NCBI RefSeq assembly: GCF_017812015.1
Contig: NZ_JADQTN010000002.1
Coordinates: 248,001-312,000 of the forward strand
Source of the DNA: Pontixanthobacter sp. CEM42
Lineage (GTDB): Bacteria; Pseudomonadota; Alphaproteobacteria; Sphingomonadales; Sphingomonadaceae
Length of the DNA stretch: 64,000 nucleotides
Reading direction: 5' to 3'
In this document: piece by piece, positions 1-8,670 of the stretch
How positions within the stretch are numbered: position 1 is the stretch's first letter
Layout of the letters: each line of letters opens with the position of its first letter
Notes under the pieces: generated by a model
What the model saw: the letters and a program-made list of their open reading frames with translations, nothing else
The model's database searches: none
What the model was told of the DNA's origin: nothing
Program-made: the position numbers and the translations under genes

Positions 1-176
1 ACCACTACAATCACGCCCATTTCACCGAACCGCTCGGCGAAAAGCGCAAGACCAATGGTGAGCGCGAGGTAGCCGATGAGAAGTACCCAGCCCTGCCACG
101 CGATCGGCAGGCCCGAGCCATAGCCCAATTTCTTCGGCGCAAACCAATATCCCTCTTCAAAGAACTTATGCAGCAT
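1..176 (-). CDS. Small membrane protein, 3' end outside the window
   Basis: Only the first 58 codons are present. The reading frame starts at an ATG (174-176) and runs off the window start without a stop. The visible protein begins MLHKFFEEGYWFAPKKLGYG and then has a hydrophobic stretch (around residues 30-50, WVLLIGYLALTIGLALFAE), so at least one membrane segment is predicted. It lies 12 bp downstream of the ribbon-helix-helix gene and follows the SPFH gene on the same strand, which suggests a three-gene transcription unit. I do not recognise a named family. Its role is unknown; membrane association with the SPFH protein is an inference from position only. Confidence 0.65.
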   Translation of the reverse strand, partial: MLHKFFEEGYWFAPKKLGYGSGLPIAWQGWVLLIGYLALTIGLALFAERFGEMGVIVV

Positions 177-188
177 CTCTAAGTGTCC

Positions 189-413
189 TCACGTTTTTGA
201 CTCACGTTTCTGGGGTGGGCGTCCGCGCTTGGGCTTGGGCGACAATTGCACATCAATTCCGCGCTTCTCCAAAGCCTCTCGCAGAAGCATTTCGATTTGC
301 GCATTGGCCGAGCGCAGTTCGCCCGCCGCGAGCCGCTCGATTGCGGAATGCACCGCAGGGTCGAGCCGCAAAGCAAAGGCTTTCTTGCCGGATTTTGAGG
401 ATGGTTTGGCCAT
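189..413 (-). CDS. Arc/HicB-type ribbon-helix-helix protein
   Basis: A 74-residue protein with a basic start (MAKPSSKSGKK) followed by a ribbon-helix-helix pattern: the strand AFALRLDP, a helix around HSAIERLAAGE, then NAQIEMLLREALEKRG. This is the Arc/MetJ fold that binds DNA as a dimer. The C-terminus is basic and proline-rich. The ATG at 413 is preferred because GGAG lies 9 bases upstream; a TTG at 428 would overlap that site. The gene follows the SPFH gene by 37 bp and has no toxin next to it, so I read it as a regulator of its own operon rather than an antitoxin. A palindrome in front of the operon is a candidate target. That link is inferred. Confidence 0.75.
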   Translation of the reverse strand: MAKPSSKSGKKAFALRLDPAVHSAIERLAAGELRSANAQIEMLLREALEKRGIDVQLSPKPKRGRPPQKRESKT

Positions 414-450
414 CGCTCGAATCTCCAAATCGCTCTATTGCCAGACCGCT

Positions 451-1377
451 CTATTGATACAGCGTGCCAGCGTTCACAACGGGGTGCGCCTCGCGTTCAC
501 CGCACAGGACAACCAGCAGGTTCGACACCATCGATGCGCGCCGCTCATCATCAAGCTCGACAATGTCATCGTCGCTCAATTTAGTCAGCGCATCCTCAAC
601 CATACCCACGGCGCCCAGAACAATCTTGGCGCGTGCGGCGATGATCGCATCGGCCTGCTGCCGCTTCAACATCGCACTCGCAATTTCGGACGCATAGGCA
701 AGGTGGGTCAGACCCGCTTCATCGACCACAATACCGGCGGTCTTCAGTCGGTCGTTGAGTTCTTCGAGTAGTTCACGATTGATAACATCGCCACCAGACC
801 GCAGCGTGACCTCCTCGCCCTCAAAATCATCATAAGGGTGCCGCGAGCCAACGGTGCGAAGCCCTGCTTCGATCTGGATGTTCACGAATTCCTTATAATC
901 GTCGACATCGAAACTCGCCTGCGCCGTATCGGCGACACGCCACACGACATTGCAGGCGATCTCGATCGGGTTACCCCGGAGATCGTTGATCTTCACCCGT
1001 TCCGAATGGATATTGTGTGCCCGCGCGCTGATCTTGCGGCGCATCATCCATGGCCAGATCCAGCGAAGCCCCTCGGTGCGTTCCGACCCGCGATATTCGC
1101 CGAACAGGGTGATCACCGCCGCTTGGTTGGGTTGCACCATGAAGAACCCACATGCGATGAACACCAGGCCGAGTAGTGAGCCGACCATACTACCGACAAA
1201 CATGATCTTGGCTGCTTTGCTTGCTCCATCAATCGGGACCATGCTGGAAACCATCCAAGCGTCCAGCGCAACGAGAGCCAGCATGATCAGCAAAAGCATA
1301 TAACCGCTGAACGTGCTGGCCGGGGTTTCGCGGCTCACATTCATACCGCCCGAACCAATTTTTGCTGAGTTAGACAT
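451..1377 (-). CDS. SPFH/Band 7 domain membrane protein
   Basis: 308 residues. Two hydrophobic segments (about residues 25-50 and 60-85) precede the phrase [17 protein letters not shown], the typical entry into an SPFH/Band 7 domain, which extends to about residue 260 and includes a helical [21 protein letters not shown] stretch. SPFH proteins oligomerise at the inner membrane and organise membrane microdomains or hold partner enzymes. GGAG lies 8 bases before the ATG. The gene is first in a unit with an RHH protein and a small membrane protein. It is shorter than the flotillin-type SPFH protein at 53836-55596 and lacks its long coiled coil, so it is a different subfamily. The specific role is unknown. 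Confidence 0.85.
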   Translation of the reverse strand: MSNSAKIGSGGMNVSRETPASTFSGYMLLLIMLALVALDAWMVSSMVPIDGASKAAKIMFVGSMVGSLLGLVFIACGFFMVQPNQAAVITLFGEYRGSERTEGLRWIWPWMMRRKISARAHNIHSERVKINDLRGNPIEIACNVVWRVADTAQASFDVDDYKEFVNIQIEAGLRTVGSRHPYDDFEGEEVTLRSGGDVINRELLEELNDRLKTAGIVVDEAGLTHLAYASEIASAMLKRQQADAIIAARAKIVLGAVGMVEDALTKLSDDDIVELDDERRASMVSNLLVVLCGEREAHPVVNAGTLYQ

Positions 1378-1440
1378 CGCATCATCTCCAAATTAATTAT
1401 GATATCATATTTATATCAATTTAGAGATTTGTCAACGCGT
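1378..1440 (-). promoter_or_regulatory. Promoter and palindromic operator of the SPFH operon
   Basis: The leader is much more AT-rich than its surroundings. It holds a perfect inverted repeat, TGATAT-N7-ATATCA (1400-1418). On the minus strand a TTGACA -35-like hexamer (1435 to 1430) lies just upstream, so the palindrome would cover the -10 region. GGAG precedes the SPFH ATG. The RHH protein of the same operon is an obvious candidate repressor, but nothing in the sequence proves the pairing. Confidence 0.55.
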
Positions 1441-1470
1441 TCCTATCGGCGTTGGCCACTCAGCACGGGG

Positions 1471-3264
1471 TTAGTACTGGCGGATCGCCGAGAGGAATGC
1501 CTCTCCATGCGCAGCGAGTTTCTTCGCGCCAACACCGCCGATGCGGCCCATTTCATCGAGATTTGCAGGACGCGCCGAAGCCATCTCGCGCAATGTCGCA
1601 TCGTGGAAGATTACGTAAGGTGGCACTTGCGCTTCAGCGGCCAATTCACGGCGTAGCTCTCGCAGGGCATCAAACAGCGGATCGCCAACGGGATTGGGAG
1701 TCCGGTCACCGCGCTTGCTGCCGCGTGATCGCTTCGGCGGGATAACGATCTCTACCGCTTGCTCGCCCTTGAGAATGGCCGGGGCATCCCCGCCAAGCGC
1801 CAGCCCGCCATGCTCGGTCGAAACCAGCGCGCCGCGCGCCTGCAATGCCCGCGAGAGCGGTTGTAGCATGGCGGCCTCGTCGCCTTCGACAATGCCGAAC
1901 ACGCTGAGCTGGTCATGGCCGCGCTGTTCAATCCGGTCGTCGCGGCTGCCGGTCAACACTTTCTGTAAGTGCCCAAAACCAAAGCTCTGGCCGGTGCGAT
2001 ACGCTGCCGACAGCAATTTTCGCGCGGTCTCGGTCACATCGGTGACCTTGGGTGGAGACAGGCAATTGTCGCAATTGCCGCAAGTCTCGGCAGGTTGCTC
2101 CCCGAAATGGCGAAGCAGCACCGCGCGGCGGCAAGTGGGCGTTTCCACAAGGCTGGCCAGCATATCCAGCCGCGTCCGCTCATCGCTCCGCCGTTCCTCT
2201 GGTAGCTCGGCAAGCCGTTGCCGCGCCTGCGCGAAATCCCCTGCGCCCCAGAACAGTGTTGCCTGCGCCGGATCGCTATCGCGGCCTGCACGGCCGGTTT
2301 CCTGATAATAGGCCTCGATCGATTTGGGGATGCCCGCATGGGCGACAAACCGCACGTCGGGCTTGTCTATCCCCATGCCGAAGGCAATCGTAGCGACGAT
2401 GACCATGTCTTCCGAGGCCACAAACGCCGCCTGATTGGCTGCCCGCTCCTCCGCGGGCAAACCTGCGTGATAGGGAAGAACCGTGCGGCCCGTCGCTGCT
2501 GCCAGCTTGAGCGCCAGATCCTCCACCTTGCGCCGGGTTGGGGCGTATACGATGCCCGGCCCCGGCTGCTCGGTCATCAAAGTTGTGATTTGCCGGACCG
2601 GATTGTCGCGGTGGCGGATCGCATAGGTGATATTGGGCCGGTCAAACCCCGCCAGCACCAATCCCTCTTGCGGGATACCAAGCTGGCTCAGAATGTCCGA
2701 ACGCGTTCGCTTGTCGGCGGTCGCCGTCAGCGCCAGCCGAGGCACTTCCGGAAAACGCTCCATCAGCGGCAGCAATTGACGGTAGTCCGGACGGAAATCG
2801 TGCCCCCATTCGGACACGCAATGCGCTTCATCAATCGCGAACAAAGCGATCTGCGAGGATATCAGAAAATCACAAAATTGCGGCTGGCTGGCGCGTTCCG
2901 GCGCGACATAGAGCAAATCCAGATCGCCCGAGCGATACGCATCCATCGTCTCGCGCCAATCGGCATCTGCGCTGGTCAGTGTCGCAGCGCGAATACCATT
3001 GGCCCGGGCGGCTCTCAATTGGTCATGCATCAACGCGATGAGCGGAGAGATCACCACACAGGTGCCATGCAGCATTGTCGCAGGCAGCTGATAGGTCAGC
3101 GACTTGCCAGCACCGGTTGGCATTACCGCCAAGGTCGAGTGGCCTTCCAATATCCGCGCGAGGACATCGGGTTGCCGCCCGCGAAACTCGCCGAAACCGA
3201 ATACCGTCCGCAATTGCTCGCGTGCAGATTCGAGCTGCAAATTGGTGTCGGAAAGAGTTGCCAT
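1471..3264 (-). CDS. recQ: ATP-dependent DNA helicase RecQ
   Basis: About 597 residues, the usual RecQ length. It unwinds DNA 3' to 5' in recombination and replication-fork repair. The helicase core has a Walker A motif (PTGAGKS, about residue 50), the DEAH box with RecQ context (IDEAHCVSEWGHDFR, about residue 145) and motif VI (QETGRAGRD). The RecQ-Ct zinc cysteines follow (CRRAVLLRHFGE, then CGNCDNC). A C-terminal HRDC domain occupies roughly the last 80 residues. The ATG at 3264 is chosen because GAGGGCG sits just upstream; an in-frame GTG at 3312 would add 16 residues and cannot be excluded. It is divergent from the small lipoprotein gene at 3424. Confidence 0.95.
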   Translation of the reverse strand: MATLSDTNLQLESAREQLRTVFGFGEFRGRQPDVLARILEGHSTLAVMPTGAGKSLTYQLPATMLHGTCVVISPLIALMHDQLRAARANGIRAATLTSADADWRETMDAYRSGDLDLLYVAPERASQPQFCDFLISSQIALFAIDEAHCVSEWGHDFRPDYRQLLPLMERFPEVPRLALTATADKRTRSDILSQLGIPQEGLVLAGFDRPNITYAIRHRDNPVRQITTLMTEQPGPGIVYAPTRRKVEDLALKLAAATGRTVLPYHAGLPAEERAANQAAFVASEDMVIVATIAFGMGIDKPDVRFVAHAGIPKSIEAYYQETGRAGRDSDPAQATLFWGAGDFAQARQRLAELPEERRSDERTRLDMLASLVETPTCRRAVLLRHFGEQPAETCGNCDNCLSPPKVTDVTETARKLLSAAYRTGQSFGFGHLQKVLTGSRDDRIEQRGHDQLSVFGIVEGDEAAMLQPLSRALQARGALVSTEHGGLALGGDAPAILKGEQAVEIVIPPKRSRGSKRGDRTPNPVGDPLFDALRELRRELAAEAQVPPYVIFHDATLREMASARPANLDEMGRIGGVGAKKLAAHGEAFLSAIRQY

Positions 3265-3423
3265 AAGCGCCCTCATGGCAGAGGCTTTGGTCCGCGCAAA
3301 CGCCGTATCCACAGCTTTACCCTTTGCGCAGCGCGATATTGCTGTTTATCACCCCTCCACCGCCAAGGGTCGCTGACTTTCTTGGTGAGCGATTCTCATA
3401 GGATTAAATTGAAGGGAAACACC

Positions 3424-3786
3424 ATGAACAAGTTTGTATCCGCCGCTCTCGCCGGCTCAACCGCACTCGCACTCGCTGCTTGCGGCACTGCTGAAGACGC
3501 ATCGGCTGACGCTGAAGCGGAAACCGTAGAAGCACCCGCTGAAGAAGCTGTTGCTGACGTAGCTGATGAGCCTGCTGCCGACGGCGCTGCTGGTGAAGAA
3601 GGCGCCATGGAAGACGCTGCTGGCGACACAAGCGCTGCTGTTGCAGCTGAAGCTGACACCGCTGCTGACGCCGGTGCTGCTGCTGCCAATGACGTGATGG
3701 CTGAAGTCGAAGCAGCTGCCAAAGAAGAAGGCGGCAAGATGGTCGACAAGGCCGTTGACGCTGTGAAGGAAGAAGTGGCCAACTAA
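3424..3786 (+). CDS. Small Ala/Glu-rich lipoprotein
   Basis: A 120-residue exported lipoprotein. The signal peptide ends in a lipobox (ALALAAC, Cys at about residue 21). The mature part is almost entirely Ala, Glu, Asp, Val and Gly, with a more helical end (VMAEVEAAAKEEGGKMVDKAVDAVKEEVAN), and is probably disordered or a simple amphipathic helix. No family is recognised. Codon choice is unusual: alanine is mostly GCT and glutamate mostly GAA, unlike the GCG/GCC-rich neighbours, which often marks strong expression. AAGGGA precedes the ATG and a strong terminator follows, so it is probably monocistronic. Confidence 0.75.
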   Translation: MNKFVSAALAGSTALALAACGTAEDASADAEAETVEAPAEEAVADVADEPAADGAAGEEGAMEDAAGDTSAAVAAEADTAADAGAAAANDVMAEVEAAAKEEGGKMVDKAVDAVKEEVAN

Positions 3787-3813
3787 TACCGGCAACTTTG
3801 CTTGGAAATTTGG

Positions 3814-3848
3814 AGCGGGCGGATCGTTAGGCGATTCGCCCGCTTTTC
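3814..3848 (+). terminator. Rho-independent terminator after the small lipoprotein gene
   Basis: A 13-bp stem (3814-3826 with 3832-3844) that pairs throughout if one G-T wobble is allowed, with a 5-base TTAGG loop, followed by TTTCC. It lies 28 bp after the stop codon of the 3424 gene. Confidence 0.85.
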
Positions 3849-3877
3849 CTTTGGGGCCAAGCGAGTATGGTACGCGA

Positions 3878-4105
3878 ATGAAACCGATTCTGTCTTTTAG
3901 TTCTCTTCTGTTGCTGGCTGCTTGCGGGAATGCCGATAATGAACCGGGGCCCGGCGGAGTAAGCGTGGGCGAAGCCCGCGCGCTCGACGAGGCAGCGGAA
4001 ATGATTGAGGCAAAGAGAATTCCCGAACAGGATCCGCAATCTGATTCAGACCCCCAACCCGAGCACGAATCAGCACCAGCCGAAGAGCCGGTAAGCGAAG
4101 AATAA
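3878..4105 (+). CDS. Small acidic lipoprotein
   Basis: A 75-residue protein with a short signal peptide (MKPILSFSSLLLLAAC) and a lipobox cysteine at residue 16. The rest is polar and rich in Pro, Glu, Asp and Ser (for example QDPQSDSDPQPEHESAPAEE), so it is probably disordered. The ATG at 3878 places the signal peptide at the N-terminus; an upstream TTG would add nine residues ahead of it. The ribosome-binding site is weak. It lies downstream of a terminator and 52 bp before the acyl-CoA dehydrogenase gene. Function is unknown. Confidence 0.6.
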   Translation: MKPILSFSSLLLLAACGNADNEPGPGGVSVGEARALDEAAEMIEAKRIPEQDPQSDSDPQPEHESAPAEEPVSEE

Positions 4106-4157
4106 CAACAACGCCCGCGCTAGAGACACAATAGAGGCGGGTCTGAGAGGAACATTT

Positions 4158-5342
4158 ATGGCCGATGACGCCGCCCAAGCCGGAATGGACCCGGAGGTTT
4201 TCACGCAATTCATCGAGCAGCTCGAACGCTATGTTCGTGAACGCCTGATCCCGGCCGAAGACGAAGTCATCGAGAATGATGCCATCCCCGAAGAGCTCGT
4301 CGACGAAATGCGCGAAATGGGGCTGTTCGGCCTAACCACACCGGAAGAATATGGCGGCTCCGGGATGAATGTCCCGCAATATATCGAGACTATCCGGGTG
4401 CTGGCCTATGCCTTGCCAGCCTATCGCTCGATCGCGTCTATCAATTTGGGCATGGTGTGCTCGGCGCTCAAGAAATCGGGCACGGAAGAGCAGAAAGCCG
4501 AATGGCTTCCACGCCTTGCCGCTGGAGAGATTGCGTGTTTCGGCCTCACCGAACCTGGCTCCGGATCGGATAGCGCCGCGATGGCGACTACCGCTAAGCA
4601 AAATGGGAATGGCTACATTCTCAACGGTTCGAAACGCTATATTTCCAACGCGCCGCAAGCGAAGATGGCGCTGATTATGGCGCGGACCAACGATGAGGCA
4701 TTGCCGCGCAACGCGCATGTCAGCGCATTCCTGGTACCGATGGATGCGCCCGGCGTGAGCATTGGCAAAGCTGACAAAAAGATGGGTCAAGCTGGTAGTC
4801 AGATCTCCGACATCTATCTGGATGACGTGAAGATACCGGGCGACGCGCTGCTGGGTGGCGAAGAGGGACGCGGTTTTGCCACTGCTATGCAAAGCCTAGA
4901 TAATGGTCGCCTATCGGTCGCTGCGGCGAGTTGCGGCTATGCACGGCGGATACTGGACACGGCGATCAAATACTCGACCGAACGCAAGGCATTTGGCGAA
5001 CCAATCAGCCAGTTCCAACTGATTCAGGCGATGCTCGCTGATAGTCAGGCAGAGCTTTACGCTGCCGAATGCATGTTGCGTGATGCCTCCCAAAAAGCCA
5101 ATCGGGGCAAAGCGATTATCGAAGCCGCTAGCGCCAAGATGTTTGCGTCAGAAATGTGCAACCGCGTTGCTGATCGCTGCGTGCAAGTACATGGCGGTGC
5201 AGGCTATCTGGCCGAATATGAAGCCGAGCGCTTCTACCGCGACAGCCGGATTTACACGATTTACGAAGGCACCACACAAATTCTGCAATTGGTGATCGCG
5301 AAGAATATGCTCCGCGAATTCGCCGCCGGAGTGCCTGCCTGA
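4158..5342 (+). CDS. Acyl-CoA dehydrogenase
   Basis: 394 residues, typical of the acyl-CoA dehydrogenase family, which makes 2-enoyl-CoA from an acyl-CoA and passes electrons to ETF through FAD. The signature CFGLTEPGSGSDSAAM lies near residue 130 and the catalytic glutamate is in IYEGTTQILQ near the C-terminus. GAGAGGAAC precedes the ATG. It is the first gene of a tightly coupled operon: its TGA overlaps the ATG of the CoA-transferase by one base. The substrate cannot be read from the sequence. The operon suggests an acid that is first activated by CoA transfer. Confidence 0.93.
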   Translation: MADDAAQAGMDPEVFTQFIEQLERYVRERLIPAEDEVIENDAIPEELVDEMREMGLFGLTTPEEYGGSGMNVPQYIETIRVLAYALPAYRSIASINLGMVCSALKKSGTEEQKAEWLPRLAAGEIACFGLTEPGSGSDSAAMATTAKQNGNGYILNGSKRYISNAPQAKMALIMARTNDEALPRNAHVSAFLVPMDAPGVSIGKADKKMGQAGSQISDIYLDDVKIPGDALLGGEEGRGFATAMQSLDNGRLSVAAASCGYARRILDTAIKYSTERKAFGEPISQFQLIQAMLADSQAELYAAECMLRDASQKANRGKAIIEAASAKMFASEMCNRVADRCVQVHGGAGYLAEYEAERFYRDSRIYTIYEGTTQILQLVIAKNMLREFAAGVPA

Positions 5343-6574
5343 TGTATAATTTGCTGAGCGGTCTGTCGTTGATCGAAGTATCCAGCTTTGTCGCGTCGCC
5401 AACGGCTGGGCTCTATTGCGCGCAAATGGGCGCGGAAGTGATCCGGGTCGACCAGATTGGCGGCGGTCTCGATTATGATCGCTATCAACTGACAAAAGAA
5501 GGACGCTCGCTCAGCTGGGAAAACCTTAACCGCGCGAAGAAAAGCGTCGCCGTCAATATGCGCAGCGCCGAGGGTCGCGAATTGGTGCAGGAGCTGGCGC
5601 GCACAACCGGCCAGTTGATTACCAATGTCCCCGAGAAGAGCTTCCTCTCGCACGCCACATTGAAAGAAGGCCGCGAGGATATGATCACCGTCCGGATCAT
5701 GGGATGGGGCGACGGACGGCAGGCGATGGACTTCACTGTTAACGCCGCCAGCGGCTACCCGTTGATGACCGGCCCTGCAGACTGGGACGCCGAAACCGCA
5801 CCACCGGTCAACCAATTGCTGCCCGCATGGGACTTCATCACCGGTGCCTATACCGCCTTTGCGCTAATGGCGGCATTGCGCCACCGTGACGCGACAGGAG
5901 AAGGCGGAGAGGTTCGTATTCCGCTGGGAGACGTGGCTATCGGCACTGTCGCCAATAGCGGCGCAATGGCGGAAATGCTGTATCGCGGATCGGACCGCGA
6001 GCGGTTGGGTAACGATATTTGGGGCGCGCTTGGCCGCGACTTCATCAGCCGCGATCACAAGCGCTTTATGGTCGCTGTGCTCACGACCAAACAATGGCAC
6101 GGCGTCGTCGAAGCATTCGGAATCGCCAATCAGATCGAGGCTCTAGAGCTGCAACACGGCATCCGCTTTGCCGATAGCGACCACAACCGCTTCACGCACC
6201 GCACCGAATTGTTCGACTTGCTGCAAGCAGTGGCAAGCACGCTCGACTATGTCGATTTGGCAGAGCGCCTGTCTGCTGCAGGATGCACTTATGAGCGTTA
6301 CCGCACGATGCACGAAGCGGCGAATGATCCCGAACTGGTGACCAACAATCCGTTCTTCGGTGCTTCACCGGCGAACCCTAGCGGCTTTGAATATCCGGCC
6401 CCCGGACCCTTCGCCAATATGCCGGAACAATCGCGCGGCACGCCCGAGCCTGCACCCTATTTGGGTGCCAATAGCGAGGAAATATTGGCTGAGCGTTTGG
6501 GCCTCGGCTCTGGTGCAATCGCCAAATTGATGGATAGCGGCGTAATTGCCGGAAGCGACAAGGACTCACTATGA
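5342..6574 (+). CDS. CaiB/BaiF family (class III) CoA-transferase
   Basis: 410 residues. Class III CoA-transferases move CoA from one acyl-CoA to a free acid through an aspartyl-CoA intermediate. The N-terminal Rossmann part (LIEVSSFVASPTAGLYCAQMGAEVIRVD) and the region LPAWDFITGAYTAFALMAAL, whose Asp is the likely nucleophile, fit the family. The stretch ATGEGGEV follows as in most members. Start and stop overlap the neighbours (TGATG upstream, ATGA downstream), so translation is probably coupled. The acid it activates is not evident; racemase-type members of this family are a less likely alternative. Confidence 0.88.
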   Translation: MYNLLSGLSLIEVSSFVASPTAGLYCAQMGAEVIRVDQIGGGLDYDRYQLTKEGRSLSWENLNRAKKSVAVNMRSAEGRELVQELARTTGQLITNVPEKSFLSHATLKEGREDMITVRIMGWGDGRQAMDFTVNAASGYPLMTGPADWDAETAPPVNQLLPAWDFITGAYTAFALMAALRHRDATGEGGEVRIPLGDVAIGTVANSGAMAEMLYRGSDRERLGNDIWGALGRDFISRDHKRFMVAVLTTKQWHGVVEAFGIANQIEALELQHGIRFADSDHNRFTHRTELFDLLQAVASTLDYVDLAERLSAAGCTYERYRTMHEAANDPELVTNNPFFGASPANPSGFEYPAPGPFANMPEQSRGTPEPAPYLGANSEEILAERLGLGSGAIAKLMDSGVIAGSDKDSL

Positions 6575-7800
6575 CACTCAGACGCGCCGCCATTGTAAGC
6601 CCGCTTCGCACACCGGTGGGCAAATTCCTTGGTTCGCTTGCCCCGCTTGAGGCTGGCCCGCTGGGCGCGGTGATCCTGAAAGCGCTGATCGAACGCAGCG
6701 GAATTGATCCCGAGCGGGTTGATGATGTGGTGTTCAGCCAGGGCTATGGCAGCGCAGAAGCGCCGGCAATTGGCCATTGGAGCTGGCTCGCCGCAGGACT
6801 CCCGCTGGAAGTGCCGGGTTACCAGCTTGACCGGCGCTGCGGTTCGGGCCTGCAGGCTGTAATTAACGCCGCGATGATGGTGCAAACTGGCGCGGCCGAT
6901 GTGGTGGTTGCGGGCGGCGTTGAGAGCATGTCCAATGTCGAGCACTATACGACCGATATTCGCGGCGGAAAACGCTTTGGCGACTTGACCATGCATGACC
7001 GCCTGACACGCGGTCGCTTGATGAGCCAGCCCGTCGAGCGCTTTGGTGTCATCACCGGGATGATCGAAACCGCAGAAAACCTCGCCAAGGATTACGGTAT
7101 CAGCCGCGAGGCATCTGACGCTTATGCCGTTCGCAGCCACCAGTACGCAGCAGCGGCATGGGACGCGGGGAAGTTCGATGCACAGCTAGTGCCGGTGGAA
7201 ATCCCCCAGAGACGCGGCGATCCAATGACTTTCGCCAAAGACGAAGGCTTCCGCGCTGATGCAAACATGGACAGTCTTGGCGCATTGCGCGCCATCGAAG
7301 GCAAGACCAATCCCGATGCTGTGGTGACAGCGGGCAATGCGAGCCAGCAGAACGATGCAGCGGCGGCCTGTCTGGTTGTCGCCGAAGACAAGCTAGAGGA
7401 AATGGGCTTCGAACCGTTGCTGTGGTTCGAAGGCTGGGCGGCTGCAGGCTGCGATCCTTCGCGGATGGGTATTGGTCCTGTGCCAGCGGTCGAGCGACTG
7501 TTCAATCGTACCGGCAAGGGCTGGAATGATGTCGATCTTGTCGAGCTCAATGAAGCGTTCGCGCCGCAAGTACTGGCGGTCCTGAAGGGCTGGGGCTGGA
7601 GCGAGGACGACAGCCGAACGGATATGCTCAACGTCAATGGTTCGGGCATTTCGCTCGGCCATCCAATCGGTGCAACGGGCGGACGCATCTTGGCCGATAT
7701 GGCGCATGAAATGCACCGGCGCGAGGCGCGGTTTGGCCTAGAGACGATGTGCATCGGCGGCGGACAAGGCATCGCTGCGTTGTTCGAACGTGCGGTCTGA
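6571..7800 (+). CDS. Thiolase (acetyl-CoA C-acyltransferase)
   Basis: 409 residues with all three thiolase signatures: the nucleophile Cys in DRRCGSGLQAV (about residue 90), the His motif GHPIGATGG near residue 365, and the second Cys in CIGGGQGIA near the C-terminus. It cleaves 3-ketoacyl-CoA to acetyl-CoA plus a shortened acyl-CoA, or runs in reverse. Its ATG overlaps the stop of the CoA-transferase by 4 bp. It has a different sequence from the second thiolase at 17948-19126, so the two are probably not interchangeable. Confidence 0.92.
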   Translation: MTLRRAAIVSPLRTPVGKFLGSLAPLEAGPLGAVILKALIERSGIDPERVDDVVFSQGYGSAEAPAIGHWSWLAAGLPLEVPGYQLDRRCGSGLQAVINAAMMVQTGAADVVVAGGVESMSNVEHYTTDIRGGKRFGDLTMHDRLTRGRLMSQPVERFGVITGMIETAENLAKDYGISREASDAYAVRSHQYAAAAWDAGKFDAQLVPVEIPQRRGDPMTFAKDEGFRADANMDSLGALRAIEGKTNPDAVVTAGNASQQNDAAAACLVVAEDKLEEMGFEPLLWFEGWAAAGCDPSRMGIGPVPAVERLFNRTGKGWNDVDLVELNEAFAPQVLAVLKGWGWSEDDSRTDMLNVNGSGISLGHPIGATGGRILADMAHEMHRREARFGLETMCIGGGQGIAALFERAV

Positions 7801-7815
7801 TGAGCCAATGGCCCA

Positions 7816-8670
7816 ATGACTGACTGGGATGACTGGATTGGCCGCGAGGTCCGCCAAAGCGATGTGCTGAATCAGGCGCTGGCGAGCCGTTGGCTGGCCG
7901 CATTGGATCGCGATCCCTACGCCGATGGCATAGTGCCGGAGGGCATACATTTCTGCCTCTGCACACCCGAGACCAGCACTGTACAACTTGGCGAGGACGG
8001 GCATCCCGGACGCGATAACAGCGCAGACAGCTTCTTCCCGCCAATTCCGTTACCGCGCCGCATGTGGGCCGCAAGCACAATCGGCTTTCTTGCACCTCTG
8101 TCCATCGGGGCAAAGGTCGATCGCATCAGTCGCATTGCATCGGTTTCCGAGAAGGACGGACGCACTGGCAAGTTGGGCTTTGTGGAGGTTGAACACACCA
8201 CTGTGTCCGATGGTGCCCAAGCCATTCGCGAGAAACAGACGCTGGTTTATCGCGAAGCTATTGCGCCCGATGCTCCGCTCACACCGCCACAGGCCGAGCC
8301 GACTGCATTCGATGAAAGCACATGGGATCATGTTCACGTAGTCACGCCGAGCGAAACGCTGCTGTTTCGCTACTCCGCGCTGACATTCAACACGCACCGC
8401 ATCCACTATGATCTGCCCTATGCCCGCGATGTGGAGCGCTATCGCGGGCTGGTGGTGCATGGCCCGCTTATCGCCACATTATTGCTCGGCATCGTTGCCG
8501 AACGACATGGACCCAATCAGACCGGCAGCTTCGCTTTTCGCGCGATCAGCCCGGCAATTGCGGGGGAACCGCTACATCTGGCGATACGCCAAAATGACAA
8601 CGCGCTGGAGCTTGGAGCCTTTGCCAGCGATGGCCGCCAAACGCTAACCGCCACAGCTCAGTTGCGCTAA
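7816..8670 (+). CDS. HTD2/MaoC-type acyl-CoA hydratase (FAS1-like dehydratase domain)
   Basis: 284 residues with a double hot-dog layout: an N-terminal FAS1-like dehydratase domain (WAASTIGFLAPLSIGAKVDRISRI, FVEVEHTTVSDG) and a C-terminal MaoC-like part (FNTHRIHYDLPYARDVERYRGLVVHGPLIA). That last motif holds the hydratase catalytic Asp/His pattern. Family members include mesaconyl-CoA and related 2-enoyl-CoA hydratases. It is 15 bp after the thiolase and last in the four-gene operon. The operon supplies activation, dehydrogenation, hydration and thiolysis but no 3-hydroxyacyl-CoA dehydrogenase, which must come from elsewhere. The stop abuts the stop of ppk2 on the other strand with no spacer. 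Confidence 0.85.
   Translation: MTDWDDWIGREVRQSDVLNQALASRWLAALDRDPYADGIVPEGIHFCLCTPETSTVQLGEDGHPGRDNSADSFFPPIPLPRRMWAASTIGFLAPLSIGAKVDRISRIASVSEKDGRTGKLGFVEVEHTTVSDGAQAIREKQTLVYREAIAPDAPLTPPQAEPTAFDESTWDHVHVVTPSETLLFRYSALTFNTHRIHYDLPYARDVERYRGLVVHGPLIATLLLGIVAERHGPNQTGSFAFRAISPAIAGEPLHLAIRQNDNALELGAFASDGRQTLTATAQLR

Noticed and set aside
3396-3782. A 128-codon minus-strand frame opposite the small lipoprotein
   Set aside because: Ser/Ala repeats are the mirror image of the GCT/GAA-rich sense gene.
2218-3786. A long plus-strand frame (522 codons) that runs antisense to recQ and into the lipoprotein gene
   Set aside because: The recQ protein on the other strand has all helicase motifs. Only the last 120 codons, from the ATG at 3424, form a real gene with a signal peptide.
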